The notes under the pieces are model-generated. The model ran no database searches and had not been told where the DNA came from. It worked only from the letters and a program-made list of their open reading frames with translations. Below, piece after piece: positions 8,581 to 20,046 of a DNA stretch of 64,000 bases (position 1 is the first letter of the stretch; each line of letters opens with the position of its first letter). The position numbers and the translations under genes are program-made. Source of the DNA: Armatimonadota bacterium (GTDB lineage: Bacteria > Sysuimicrobiota > Sysuimicrobiia > Sysuimicrobiales > Sysuimicrobiaceae); NCBI GenBank assembly GCA_031460175.1, contig JAVKGW010000002.1:124001-188000 (forward strand), read 5' to 3'.

Positions 8581-9759
8581 TCAACGCCGAGTTCCCGCGG
8601 GTCTCCGTCTTCCCCCGCCGGAGACCCGGCGGACCTGCGCCACCGCCTCCGCGGTGGCCCGGATGGCCTCCTCCACCTCCTCCTCCGTGGTCCACCGGCC
8701 CAGGGTGAACCGCACGCTCCCCCGGGCCAGGTCCTCCGGGAGTCCGATGGCCCGCAGCACGTGGCTGGGCTCCAAGCTCCCCGCGGTGCAGGCGGAGCCG
8801 CTGCTCGCGGCGATGCCCGCGAGGTCCAGGTTCAGGAGCAGGGTCTCGCTCTCCGCGCCCTCGAAGGAGACGTTCACGTTGTTGGGGAGGCGGTCCGTGG
8901 GGTGCCCGTTGAGATGGGCTCCCGGAATCTGCAGGAGTCCCTCGATGAGCCGGTCCCGCAGCCGTCGTATCCGCGCCTGCTCTACTTCCCGCTCCTCCAG
9001 GGCAATGGCGATGGCCCGGGCAAATCCCACGATCCCCGGGACGTTCTCCGTGCCTGCCCGCCTTCCCCGCTCCTGACTCCCCCCCCGCAGGAGGGAGAGG
9101 ATTCGGGTGCCCTTGCGGACGTACAGCAACCCCACGCCCTTGGGCCCGTACCGCTTGTGGGCGCTGGCGGAGAGGAGGTCCACGCCCAGCTCATCCACGT
9201 GGAGGGGAAGGGCCCCGAAGGACTGGGTGGCGTCCGTGTGCACGAGCACCCCCCGCTCCCGGCAGATGCGGGCGATCTCCGCGATGGGCTGCAGGGTCCC
9301 GATCTCGTTGTTGGCGTGCATCACGGACACGAGCACGGTATCATCCCGGAGGGCCCGGCGCACATCCTCCGGATCCACCCGGCCGTAGGGGTCCACGGGC
9401 AGGTAGGTGACCTCCCATCCCCGCTCCTCCAGGAACCGGCAGGGCTCCAGCACCGCGTGGTGCTCCACGGCGCTCGTGATGAGGTGCCGCCCCCGGTCCT
9501 CGTGGGCCCACGCGACTCCCAAAATTGCCCAGTTGTCGGCCTCCGTGGCTCCGCTGGTGAAGACCACCTCCGAGGGCCGGGCCCCCAGGGCCTGGGCCAG
9601 GATCCGGCGGGCTTCATCCACCGCGGCCCGGGCCTCCTGCCCGAAGGCGTGCACGCTGGAGGCGTTCCCGAAACGTTCAGAGAAATACGGTACCATGGCC
9701 TCCAGGACCCGGGGGTCGAGGGGCGTGGTGGAGGCATAATCCAGGTAGATCCGTCGCAT
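8581..9759 (-). CDS. cysteine desulfurase (NifS/IscS family)
   Basis: This PLP enzyme removes sulfur from cysteine to supply iron-sulfur cluster or thiolation pathways. Seen here: the N-terminus RRIYLDYASTTPLDPRV, the HANNEIGTLQP segment, the PLP lysine in SAHKRYGPKGVG, and the catalytic cysteine loop SSGSACTAGSLEPSHVL. The complex I genes downstream, with at least eight iron-sulfur clusters, are natural clients, but no scaffold gene is adjacent. The start is the Met of MRRIYLDYA at 9759, because a Met four codons earlier lies inside the likely -10 box. A Cys-containing active-site loop of this kind is found in both IscS- and NifS-type enzymes, so no gene symbol is given. Confidence 0.92.
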   Translation of the reverse strand: MRRIYLDYASTTPLDPRVLEAMVPYFSERFGNASSVHAFGQEARAAVDEARRILAQALGARPSEVVFTSGATEADNWAILGVAWAHEDRGRHLITSAVEHHAVLEPCRFLEERGWEVTYLPVDPYGRVDPEDVRRALRDDTVLVSVMHANNEIGTLQPIAEIARICRERGVLVHTDATQSFGALPLHVDELGVDLLSASAHKRYGPKGVGLLYVRKGTRILSLLRGGSQERGRRAGTENVPGIVGFARAIAIALEEREVEQARIRRLRDRLIEGLLQIPGAHLNGHPTDRLPNNVNVSFEGAESETLLLNLDLAGIAASSGSACTAGSLEPSHVLRAIGLPEDLARGSVRFTLGRWTTEEEVEEAIRATAEAVAQVRRVSGGGRRRPAGTRR

Positions 9760-9769
9760 GGCCAGGCCC

Positions 9770-9775
9770 ATTATA
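9770..9775 (-). promoter_or_regulatory. -10 box TATAAT for the cysteine desulfurase gene
   Basis: A perfect TATAAT on the minus strand ends 10 bases before the ATG at 9759, so the transcript would begin only a few bases before the start codon. No good -35 hexamer is seen at the usual distance. Confidence 0.45.
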
Positions 9776-9821
9776 CGGCCGCGGCACCCATCTTGCTTAC
9801 TTCAGGAGGGCGGGATGGGCC

Positions 9822-12800
9822 ATGGGCGGAAGTCGGTGGCGGGATCGGTGCCGGAGGCGACTCCCGCTCCTCCTGGTGGCGGGGCACACGGGGCTGTGCG
9901 CCCTGCTGGGTCTCGGGATCTGGAAGGGGCTGCCTTATTCCGCGGCGGTGATCCTGGTGGGGCCTGTCCTGCTGGCAGCCGCCACCTGCGAGCGTCGGAT
10001 CTACCTCGCCCTCCTCCCCCAGACGGGCGTGGCCACCCTCCTGGGCATCCTCCTCCGGGCCCCCACCCGATCCGAGGCCCTCGTGGCCTTCTTCGGGTTG
10101 AGCGTCACCGTGATCCTCCTCTCGGAACTGCTCTTCCGGATCTCCCGAGGCCACCGCGAGACCGAGCGGGCCCTCCGGCGGCGCACGGAGGTGCAGCAGG
10201 CCCTCCACAGCACGGCCCTGGGCCTGCTGCAGGGGCATGATGTGGACACCCTCCTGGAGGAGATCCTCCGCCGGGCCTGCGCGCTCCTGAACACCTCCCA
10301 CGGAGACCTCTTCCTCGTGGAGGGAGACCACCTGCGGTGCCGGGTGGCCCTGGGGGCGCTCCGCTGGATGCAGCAAACCGGATTCCGCATGGCCAAGGGC
10401 AGGGGGATCGCGGGCCGGGTTTGGGAAACCGGAAAACCCCTCTTGGTTACGGACTACGGGCGGTGGCGGGAGAGGCTTCCAGATCCCCGCTTAGCGTTCA
10501 CCCGCCACGCGGTGGGGATCCCGCTCGTGGTGAACCGAGAGGTGAGAGGGGTCGTGGTGGTGGCGCGGGACGCAGACCCTCCCTTCACCCCGGAGGATCT
10601 CGCCCTGATGGAGCAGTTCGGGGAACTCGCCTCCCTGGTTCTCCAGAACGCCTCCCTCTACCGGGCGGTGCAGGAGGAGATTCGGCAGCGCCAGGAGGCA
10701 GAAGCCCACCTCCGGCAGCGGACCCGCCTGCTGGAGGCCCTGCACCAGGTGACGGAGGGGCTGCTCCAGGCCCTGGACACCGAACGGTTGCTGGAGGCCA
10801 TCGCCCAGGGGGCCTGCGAACTCCTGCGGACGCCCCACTGCAACCTGTTCCTAGTGGAAGGGGACGCGCTGCGGTGCCGGGTGGCCTACGGGAACGTGGG
10901 GTGGATGCGCGCGGAGCCCCTCCGGATCCCCAAGGGGCAGGGGCTTGCGGGCCGGGTGTGGGAGACCGGGCTTCCCGTGGTGGTGGAAGATTACCCCCGC
11001 TGGCCGGGCCGTCTCCCGGATCCGAGGTTCCACGGGGTGTATCACTCCGTGGGCGTCCCCATCCTGGTCCAGGGAGAGGTGGCCGGGGTGCTGAACCTGG
11101 CCCGGGAGGATCCCCGGGATCCCTTTACGGAGGAAGAGGTGGCGGCCCTCGCCCAATTCGCCCACCTGGCCTCCCTGGTGCTTCACAGCGCGCGGCTGCG
11201 GACACAGGCGGAGGCCGCGGCCCGGGAGGTAGAAGCGCAGCGGGCCTTCTACGAGGAGATCCTGAACAACGTGCAGACCGACATCGCGGTCTTCGACCCC
11301 CAACTGCGATACGTGTACGTGAACCCCTCCGCCATCCGGGACCCCGAGCTCCGGCAGTGGATCATCGGGCGGGACGACTACGACTACTGCCGCCGCAAGG
11401 GACGCGACCCCGCCTTGGCGGCCCGGAGGCAGGAGTATCTGCGCCGGGCCATGGAGGAGAAACGGGTCCTGGAGTACGAGGAGGCGGTTTCCACTCCTTC
11501 CGGGGAGGAGCGGTACTTCCTCCGGCGGGTCTGCCCGGTCCTCGACGCGGAGGGCAATGTGGTGCGGCTCATCGGGTACGGGATGGACATCACGGACCGC
11601 AAGCGCATGGAGCTGCAGCTCGCCCACATGGCCCTGCACGACGCCCTGACGGGCCTGGCGAACCGCACCCTCTTCCTGGACCACCTGCGGCAGGCCCTGG
11701 AGCGCACCCACCGGACCGGTACCCGGGTCGCGGTGCTGTTTCGTGGACCTGGACCGGTTCAAGCTCGTCAACGACAGCCTGGGGCACGCGGCGGGAGACC
11801 AACTGTTGGTGGAGGCCAGCAGGCGATTCCAGGAATGCCTGCGGTCCACGGACACCCTGGCGCGGCTTGCAGGGGACGAGTTCGCGGTGCTGGCGGAAGT
11901 CCAAGATCCTGCGGATCCGGCAAGGATCGCGGAGCGCCTCATCGAGGCGCTCCGTCCCCCCTTTCTCCTCAACGGGGAGGAGGTCTACATGAGCGCCAGC
12001 ATCGGGGTGGCGGTCGGGGATTGGACCCGCCGGCCCGAGGACCTCCTCCGGGAGGCGGACACGGCCATGTACCGGGCCAAGGCCGCGGGGCGCAACCGGT
12101 ACCAGTACTTCGAGGAAGCCATGCACCTGGAAGCCGTCCGCCAGTTGCACCTGGAAGGGGAGATCCGCCGGGCCCTGGAACGGGGAGAGTTCGTCCTCCA
12201 CTACCAGCCCGTGGTGCGCCTGCAGGATCAGGTGCCCGTGGAGATGGAAGCCCTGATCCGGTGGCGGCACCCCAGGGACGGCCTCCGGCTGCCCGCGGAG
12301 TTCCTGGAGGCCGCGGAGCGGGCAGGCCTGGGGCCGACCCTCGGCGCGTGGGTCCTCGGGGAAGCATGCCGACAGGCCCGGGCGTGGGCCACCCGGATCC
12401 CGCAATCCCCGGTCGTGGTAAGCGTGAACCTCTCCGCCTCCCAGGTTCAGGATCCCCAGCTCCCCGACCGCCTGACGGCAGCCTTCCAGACCACCGGAGC
12501 CTCCCCCCGGACCCTGCGGCTTGAGGTCTCGGAGCGCGTCCTCGCCTCCTTGCCCCCGGAGGCGCTCCACCGGCTCGGGAGGCTAGGTTCCCTCGAACTC
12601 GGCGTTCACGTGGACGACTTCCACAACTCCCTCGCTCCGGACCTCCTCCAGTGGCTCCCGATCCGGGCCCTCAAGGTTCCCTGGGCCGTGATCTCCACCT
12701 CCCCGGAGCCTCGGCAGGCCGCCCACCGGCTGCTCACCGGGGCACGGGACCGGAGGATCCCGGTGGTGGTGAAGGGCGTCGAGGACCCTCAAGCCCTGGA

Positions 12801-12906
12801 GGAGGTGGCGGCCATGGGGTTCGAGTACGCGGAGGGGTTCGCCATCGCCCGCCCCATGGACCCGGAGGCCGCCACCGCTTACCTGTTGGGGGTCAACGGG
12901 AGGTAA
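9822..12906 (+). pseudogene. frameshifted membrane GAF-GAF-PAS-GGDEF-EAL signalling protein
   Basis: One gene split by a single-base shift near 11742. The first frame encodes about 640 family-like residues: three or four N-terminal membrane helices (residues 10-95), two similar GAF domains (about 140-280 and 320-455), a PAS domain (about 477-590, ending MDITDRKRMEL) and the start of a GGDEF domain (HDALTGLANRTLF). Family sequence then jumps to the next frame: VAVLF in the first is followed by VDLDRFKLVND in the second, with one surplus C between them. Without the shift the product would be about 1,027 residues. It would be a cyclic-di-GMP regulator that senses a small ligand. The shift may be a real mutation or a sequence error. 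The first frame as written stays open to 12524. Confidence 0.8.
11743..12906 (+). CDS. GGDEF-EAL half of the split gene (EAL degenerate)
   Basis: This is the downstream frame of the broken gene, 387 residues, and could be translated from GTG at 11743. The diguanylate cyclase active site reads LAGDEF, an accepted variant of GGDEF. An inhibitory-site RxxD (RSTD) lies five residues before it, so cyclase activity and product inhibition are possible in the intact protein. The EAL domain keeps the Glu of MEALIRW, the Asn of VSVNLSAS, the Glu of RLEVSER and the DD pair, but the essential EGVE motif reads KGVE and the DDFGTGYS loop reads DDFHNSLA. It is therefore probably not an active phosphodiesterase. 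A cyclase fragment without its N-terminal half is unlikely to work normally. Confidence 0.75.
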   Translation: MDLDRFKLVNDSLGHAAGDQLLVEASRRFQECLRSTDTLARLAGDEFAVLAEVQDPADPARIAERLIEALRPPFLLNGEEVYMSASIGVAVGDWTRRPEDLLREADTAMYRAKAAGRNRYQYFEEAMHLEAVRQLHLEGEIRRALERGEFVLHYQPVVRLQDQVPVEMEALIRWRHPRDGLRLPAEFLEAAERAGLGPTLGAWVLGEACRQARAWATRIPQSPVVVSVNLSASQVQDPQLPDRLTAAFQTTGASPRTLRLEVSERVLASLPPEALHRLGRLGSLELGVHVDDFHNSLAPDLLQWLPIRALKVPWAVISTSPEPRQAAHRLLTGARDRRIPVVVKGVEDPQALEEVAAMGFEYAEGFAIARPMDPEAATAYLLGVNGR

Positions 12907-12908
12907 CG

Positions 12909-12938
12909 AGGCGGGCACACCGGAGGGTGTGCCCGCCT
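12909..12938. terminator. perfect 13-bp hairpin between convergent genes
   Basis: AGGCGGGCACACC, a GGAG loop and GGTGTGCCCGCCT form a perfect 13-base-pair stem three bases after the stop of the signalling gene. It lies between that gene and the convergent MerR gene. No T-tract follows on either strand, so it is a likely but non-classical terminator or mRNA 3'-end stabiliser. Confidence 0.6.
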
Positions 12939-12996
12939 GGAGCCGCCGGAACGTCCGAGCCGCCCGCTCCGGCTACCCCCAGAACCTATTCGCTCT

Positions 12997-13353
12997 CTAA
13001 GGCTCGAACTCCTCCCCCACCGCGCAGACCGGCACCACCGCGATCCGGTTCCCTCCCCTCCGGGGCGGACGGCCCCGCCGCCACAGCCCCCTCTCCCACC
13101 CGGTGAACCTGGGCCAGCCCTCCTGGACGGCGGCCCTGGCCTGGAGGGGGGAGAGTCCCTCCGTCTCCATGAGGTGGCGCAGGAGCCGGATCTGCTCGAT
13201 GTCCCGCCAGGAATAAAGCCGGAGCCGCCTCCGACCGCTGCGGACCGGAGCCACAAGTCCCCGCTCCTCCCAACGGCGGAGGGTAGAGGGCCGCAATCCC
13301 GTCAAGAGAGACACGATGCCGATGGGGAAGAGTTCCTCCTTGGGATCCGACAT
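12997..13353 (-). CDS. MerR-family transcriptional regulator
   Basis: This 118-residue protein has an N-terminal winged helix of MerR type: FPIGIVSLLTGLRPSTLRRW, then EERGLVAPVRSGRRRLRLYS and IEQIRLLRHLMETEGLSPLQA. The arrangement resembles HspR/GlnR-like small MerR proteins that lack a long effector domain. The short C-terminal tail is Arg-rich and has no cysteine pattern for metal sensing. It is monocistronic with its own promoter. The target is unknown. Confidence 0.85.
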   Translation of the reverse strand: MSDPKEELFPIGIVSLLTGLRPSTLRRWEERGLVAPVRSGRRRLRLYSWRDIEQIRLLRHLMETEGLSPLQARAAVQEGWPRFTGWERGLWRRGRPPRRGGNRIAVVPVCAVGEEFEP

Positions 13354-13388
13354 GGCCAGCTCCAGGGGACCGTGGGGTTCCGGAGGTC

Positions 13389-13415
13389 AGTATACCAGGG
13401 GGAGGGGGGGTTCAA
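13389..13415 (-). promoter_or_regulatory. promoter of the MerR-type gene
   Basis: TTGAAC (13415-13410), a 15-base spacer rich in C, and TATACT (13394-13389), about 35 bases before the MerR ATG. The short spacer is unusual, though MerR-controlled promoters often have odd spacing. Confidence 0.45.
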
Positions 13416-13446
13416 CAGGCGACGTGCGTTCGATCCGGAGATGCGA

Positions 13447-14307
13447 TCATGTGTTCGCCAGATGGATTGGGACCTCCGTTCGTCTCCGGCGGGTGAAGAG
13501 GCACCGGGTGCGGTATCCCGCGGCCCAGGCCGCGGCCTCGGCCTGATGGAACGCGTAGCCCACGTGTTCGGGGAGGTGGGCGTCGGAGCTGGTGACGATG
13601 GGGACGGCTTGGCGGTGGAGGATCCGGAGGAAATCCGGGGCGGGGTACAGCTCTCCCACGGGTTTCCGCAGTCCCGCGGTACTCACCTCCGCGCACACGC
13701 CCGCCCGGGCCATGGCCCGGGCCGCCTCCTCGTACCAAGGGAGGGGGTCCCGGTGGGGCCGGTGTCCGAACACCTTTACCACGTCCGGATGGGCAATGAC
13801 GTCGAACAGCCCGGTCTGGGCAGCCTCCGCCAGCAGCCGGAAGTACTCCGCGTACACCTCGTCCACAGAGCGGTTCTCCCACTCCGCTCGCTGGTCCGGG
13901 ATGTCGAATCCCCACCACGCGCCATCCTTCCCGCGCAGCCAGTGCACCCCGCCCAGGGTGAAATCCCAGTCGTAGGCCCGGATCCACCGTTCCAGCTCCC
14001 CCTCGCGCCCCGGGCAGTAGTCCCACTCCATCCCGGCCTTGACGGGCAGCCCCTCCGCCCGCGCCCGGTCCAGCAACCGCACGTAGGCATCGAAGTCCCA
14101 GTTCCGGCGCTCGGAGACCTCCCGGGCATGGATCCACGAGTTGTCCGGCGGGTAGATGGTGCGGCACTGCACGAAGTTGTGGGCGTGCTCCGTGAGCCCG
14201 ATCTCCGTGATCCCCACCCGCATGGCCGCTTCCACCAGGCGCGTCAGCCCGTCCCAGGTGAGCCCCACGTTCTCCAGGTGGGTGTGGTAGTCGGGCCTTG
14301 GGATCAC
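13447..14307 (-). CDS. PHP-domain phosphatase, histidinol-phosphatase-like
   Basis: This 286-residue protein has a PHP metallophosphatase fold. Metal-binding motifs seen in order are DYHTHLE near residue 6, LTEHAH near 40, GMEWDY near 90, DVIAHPDVV near 165 and SSDAH near 235. The family includes HisJ/HisK histidinol phosphatases, the most likely function. No other his gene is near, so the substrate is inferred from family only. The GTG start at 14307 overlaps the stop of the upstream phosphoesterase gene (GTGA). Confidence 0.82.
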   Translation of the reverse strand: MIPRPDYHTHLENVGLTWDGLTRLVEAAMRVGITEIGLTEHAHNFVQCRTIYPPDNSWIHAREVSERRNWDFDAYVRLLDRARAEGLPVKAGMEWDYCPGREGELERWIRAYDWDFTLGGVHWLRGKDGAWWGFDIPDQRAEWENRSVDEVYAEYFRLLAEAAQTGLFDVIAHPDVVKVFGHRPHRDPLPWYEEAARAMARAGVCAEVSTAGLRKPVGELYPAPDFLRILHRQAVPIVTSSDAHLPEHVGYAFHQAEAAAWAAGYRTRCLFTRRRRTEVPIHLANT

Positions 14308-15011
14308 GGCCGCCCCGTACGGATGCGCTCGGCCCACACCTCCCCCCGGGGGTGGGAGGATCGGTATCGAAGGGCCACCTGCTCGGGGTCGTACCCCTCC
14401 GCGATCCGGCGCATCTCCACGTGCCAGCTCCCGTCCCACGTGAGGATGGCGTAGGCGGGTCGGGGGTCGCCGTCCAGGGGGAACCCCACGGACCCCGGAT
14501 TGACGAGGAGGCGGTCCTGCCAGGGTCGGCGGTACTGCTTGTGGACGTGCCCGTACACCACCAGTCGCGCCCCCGCCTCCTCGAAGATGCGGCGCACCAC
14601 CTCCTCCGGCGCATCGGGATGAACCGGCTCCTCCACGCTCCACGGGGTGGCGTGCACCAGGTACAGGTCGTGTCCCTCCTCCGGGATCAGGCGGAGGTGG
14701 AAGGGCAGATCCGCGAGGTAGAGGAGGTGGTCGTCGCTGAGCTGCTCCAGCGTCCACGCGAGCAGCTCGTCCGCCTCCTGGGATTCCGGGGCCCGGGCGG
14801 CCTCCGCGAGGATGGCGTCCGTGTTCCCGAGGATGGCCGCGTATCCGTGGTCCCGGACGAAGTCCAGGCACTGGGCGGGTTCCAGGCCCCCGAAGCAGAG
14901 GTCCCCGCCCACCAGCACGTGCTGGAGGCCCGGGACCTCCGCGAGCTCCCGCGCCACGGCCTGGAGGGCGGGGAGGTTCCCGTGGATGTCACAGAGCACC
15001 GCCAGCTTCAC
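14304..15011 (-). CDS. metallophosphoesterase (YfcE/MJ0936-like)
   Basis: This 235-residue calcineurin-like phosphoesterase shows the full set of two-metal motifs: DIHGNLPAL at the N-terminus, GGDLCFGG, GNTD, HATP and YGHVHKQ. Relatives hydrolyse phosphodiesters or phosphomonoesters in vitro and their physiological substrates are mostly unknown. The start is GTG at 15011, coupled to the Nudix gene upstream by a GTGA overlap. The three genes 13447-15613 form a small phosphatase/hydrolase operon. Confidence 0.87.
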   Translation of the reverse strand: MKLAVLCDIHGNLPALQAVARELAEVPGLQHVLVGGDLCFGGLEPAQCLDFVRDHGYAAILGNTDAILAEAARAPESQEADELLAWTLEQLSDDHLLYLADLPFHLRLIPEEGHDLYLVHATPWSVEEPVHPDAPEEVVRRIFEEAGARLVVYGHVHKQYRRPWQDRLLVNPGSVGFPLDGDPRPAYAILTWDGSWHVEMRRIAEGYDPEQVALRYRSSHPRGEVWAERIRTGRP

Positions 15012-15613
15012 CCGTCCCCTTCCAGCAACGAGGTGAACCGCCGGAGGATGCGGGCCGTGGCTCCCCACACCACGTGGCCCTGATACCGGTAGAAGTACTG
15101 CAGCCTCCCGGAGGGATCCCGCCGGACCTCCACCGCGCGGGGATCCAGGAAGAACGCGAGGGGAATCCGGATGACCTCCGCGATCTCCTCCTCCGCGGGC
15201 CGGAGGGGATACGGATGGGGAAGGCGGCCCACGAAGGGCCGGATGAGGAACCCGGAGACCACGGTGCACTCGTCGTCCACCTGTCCGAGTACCTCCACGT
15301 CCTCCCGCCGGATGCCCAGCTCCTCCTCCGCCTCCCGGAGGGCCGCGTGGAGCGCGTCCGGATCTTTCTCCTCCACTGCCCCACCGGGAAACGAGATCTG
15401 GCCCTTGTGCACCGCCACCCGGTCCGTGCGCCGGGTGAGCAGCACCCAGATCCTCCCGTCCTCCTCGTAGAGGGGAATCAGGACCGCGGCCAGCCGCAGG
15501 GACGCGTCCTCCACCGTGCGCGGGACGTAGCCGAGGAGGACTTCCCGGATCCGGGCGAAGGTGACACCCGGGCGGGGTTCCCGGTCGGCGGTGCAGGAAG
15601 GATAAGCCCCCAT
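15008..15613 (-). CDS. Nudix hydrolase, CoA pyrophosphatase-like (NudL type)
   Basis: This 201-residue Nudix protein carries the family-specific stretch LLTRRTDRVAVHKGQISFPG just before a Nudix box that ends ALREAEEELGI. The HxGQISFPGG motif is typical of the subfamily that cleaves coenzyme A and acyl-CoA to 3',5'-ADP and phosphopantetheine. The C-terminus includes the usual IPLAFFLDPRA segment. Confidence 0.87.
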   Translation of the reverse strand: MGAYPSCTADREPRPGVTFARIREVLLGYVPRTVEDASLRLAAVLIPLYEEDGRIWVLLTRRTDRVAVHKGQISFPGGAVEEKDPDALHAALREAEEELGIRREDVEVLGQVDDECTVVSGFLIRPFVGRLPHPYPLRPAEEEIAEVIRIPLAFFLDPRAVEVRRDPSGRLQYFYRYQGHVVWGATARILRRFTSLLEGDG

Positions 15614-15618
15614 GCCCG

Positions 15619-15846
15619 TCAGCCGACCGGCCAGGCCCCGGGACCGGTCCGGAGCCGGCGAGCCATCTCGTCCACCGCCTCCTCATCCGGGCCGCCGCCC
15701 CGGAAGGGCCGAGCCGCCAGGAGCGTGAGGCGACGCAGGGGGTGATGGCGCGGGAGGAAGGCGGTGAGGTCGAACAGGCCTGCCACCGTCACCATCCCGT
15801 AGACCAGCAGGAGGACGAGGAGTACCGCAAGCCAGAACAGGATCAC
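15619..15846 (-). CDS. small membrane protein of unknown function
   Basis: This 75-residue protein starts at GTG 15846 behind a strong ribosome binding site (GGAGGTG). One long N-terminal hydrophobic stretch (ILFWLAVLLVLLLVYGMVTV) predicts a single-pass membrane anchor. The basic, cytoplasm-like tail ends with DEEAVDEMARRLRTG. I recognise no family. It sits between the Nudix gene and the divergent thyX. Confidence 0.6.
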   Translation of the reverse strand: MILFWLAVLLVLLLVYGMVTVAGLFDLTAFLPRHHPLRRLTLLAARPFRGGGPDEEAVDEMARRLRTGPGAWPVG

Positions 15847-15942
15847 GGCTGCACCTCCGGCAAGATCATACCAAAGCTCCTTCCCATCCCCGGCCGGCCT
15901 AAAATGGAGGGGAGTGCCACCACCCGGGAGGATTGGAAAGCC

Positions 15943-16749
15943 ATGGAGGAATCCTCGGGATTGCCCATCGCCCAGTTGCGCATCCACCTTGTGGCGGAGA
16001 CCCGGTTCGTGCTGAACGCGTGGAACGGAGTCCCGTGGCGGGTGTGGGAGACCACCTCCGCAAGGGACGCGGAGGTCCTCGCGGAGTTCGCGGGCAGGCT
16101 GTGCTACCAGAGCTGGCACCGCCCCAATCCCGCCACCGCACGGAACGAGGACTACCTCCGCAACATCCTCGCGCAGGGCCATTTCTCCGTCCTGGAACAC
16201 GCGGGCTTCACGGTGGTCCTCACGGGGGTCTCCAGGGCCTTCACCCACGAGATGGTCCGGCACCGGCACTTCAGCTACTCCCAGCTCTCCCAGCGGTTCG
16301 TGGACGAGGAGCGCGCCGCGGTGGTGGTCCCGCCCCTGTTCCGGGATGATCCGGAAGCCCTCGCGATCCTGGAGGAGGTTCACCGGAAGACGCAGGAGGC
16401 GTATGCGCGCCTCGTGCGCCTCGCCCAGCGGAAGCTGGAGGGCCTTGCGGACCGCCGCATGCGACGGAAGCGGGCCCGGGAGGCCGCCCGGTGCGTGCTC
16501 CCGAACATGACGGAGACCCACATCGTGATCACCGGAAACCACCGGGCCTGGCGGGAGTTCTTCGAGAAGCGGGGGAGCCTGCACGCGGACGCGGAGATCC
16601 GGGAGGTGGCGGTCCGGATCTTCACGGAGGTGGCCCGACCCCTCGCCCCGCACATCTACCAGGATTTCGAGGTGGTGGAACACCGCCTCCCGAACGGGGA
16701 AACGGTGCCGATCCTGCGGAGGCAACCGCTCCCCGCCTCCGAGGAGTGA
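15943..16749 (+). CDS. thyX: flavin-dependent thymidylate synthase
   Basis: ThyX (268 residues) makes dTMP from dUMP using FAD and methylene-tetrahydrofolate. The diagnostic motif RHRHFSYSQLSQR is present, preceded by HFSVLEHAGFTVVLTGVSR. Later LPNMTETHIVITGN and the RGSLHADAEIR segment match the family. An earlier ATG at 15904 overlaps a TAAAAT that would serve as -10 box, so the start at 15943, behind GGGAGG, is preferred. The organism may rely on ThyX rather than ThyA, but only this window is seen. Confidence 0.93.
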   Translation: MEESSGLPIAQLRIHLVAETRFVLNAWNGVPWRVWETTSARDAEVLAEFAGRLCYQSWHRPNPATARNEDYLRNILAQGHFSVLEHAGFTVVLTGVSRAFTHEMVRHRHFSYSQLSQRFVDEERAAVVVPPLFRDDPEALAILEEVHRKTQEAYARLVRLAQRKLEGLADRRMRRKRAREAARCVLPNMTETHIVITGNHRAWREFFEKRGSLHADAEIREVAVRIFTEVARPLAPHIYQDFEVVEHRLPNGETVPILRRQPLPASEE

Positions 16750-16750
16750 G

Positions 16751-17355
16751 CTACGGAGCCAGCTCCCGCGTCATGTACAGCAGACGCGAGGCCCCGAAGA
16801 GGAACCGGCCCGCCAGAAGCGGCACGCGCCGCTCCGCTCGGAACCCGAGGGACCCGTAGAGCCGAAGGGCGGGCTGGTTTCCCTCCACCACGTAGAGGGC
16901 CGCCCGGCGCTTTCCCGCCCGCCGGGCCTCCTCCAGCGCCCGGCGCATCAGGGCCCGGCCCACGCCCCGTCCGCGCACCTGGGGGAGCACCGCCACCGCC
17001 TCGATCAGCGCGGTATCCGGCTCCGGTGCCGCACTCCCCATCAGGGCCAGGAGCACGAGGGCCCACAGGGCCCGGGGAAAGGAAAGGTGCCGCCGCAGCA
17101 CGGGCCAGAGGGGAGCGGGGGAGGAGGATTCCAGGACCAAGGTGAGGGTCCCCACCACCCGTCCGCCCATCTCCGCCACGAAGACCCGCCCGGAGGAGGG
17201 AAGGTCCGCGAGGATCCGCGCGACCCTGCGGGGATCCGGCCCGAAGATCCGGCTGAACTTCTCCAGGAATCCACTGGTGAGGATCTCCGCCACGGCCCCG
17301 CGATCCTGTGGGGAGGCCGGACGCACGGAGAGGCTGGGCTCGTCCACCGGACACC

Positions 17356-17359
<4 letters not shown>
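16751..17359 (-). CDS. GNAT-family N-acetyltransferase
   Basis: This 202-residue protein has the acetyl-CoA binding motif A (VLPQVRGRGVGRALMRRAL, near residue 130) and motif B (LYVVEGNQPALRLYGSLGF). Between beta strands lies an unusual hydrophobic insert (LSFPRALWALVLLALMG). The acceptor substrate is unknown. The ATG at 17359 overlaps the stop of the upstream MFS gene. It is convergent with thyX, with only one base between the stop codons. Confidence 0.84.
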
Positions 17360-20040
<2,681 letters not shown>

Positions 20041-20046
20041 CCCGGT

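Noticed and set aside
12243-12906. Active c-di-GMP phosphodiesterase
   Set aside because: The EAL domain lacks the essential Glu (KGVE instead of EGVE) and has an altered DDFG loop.
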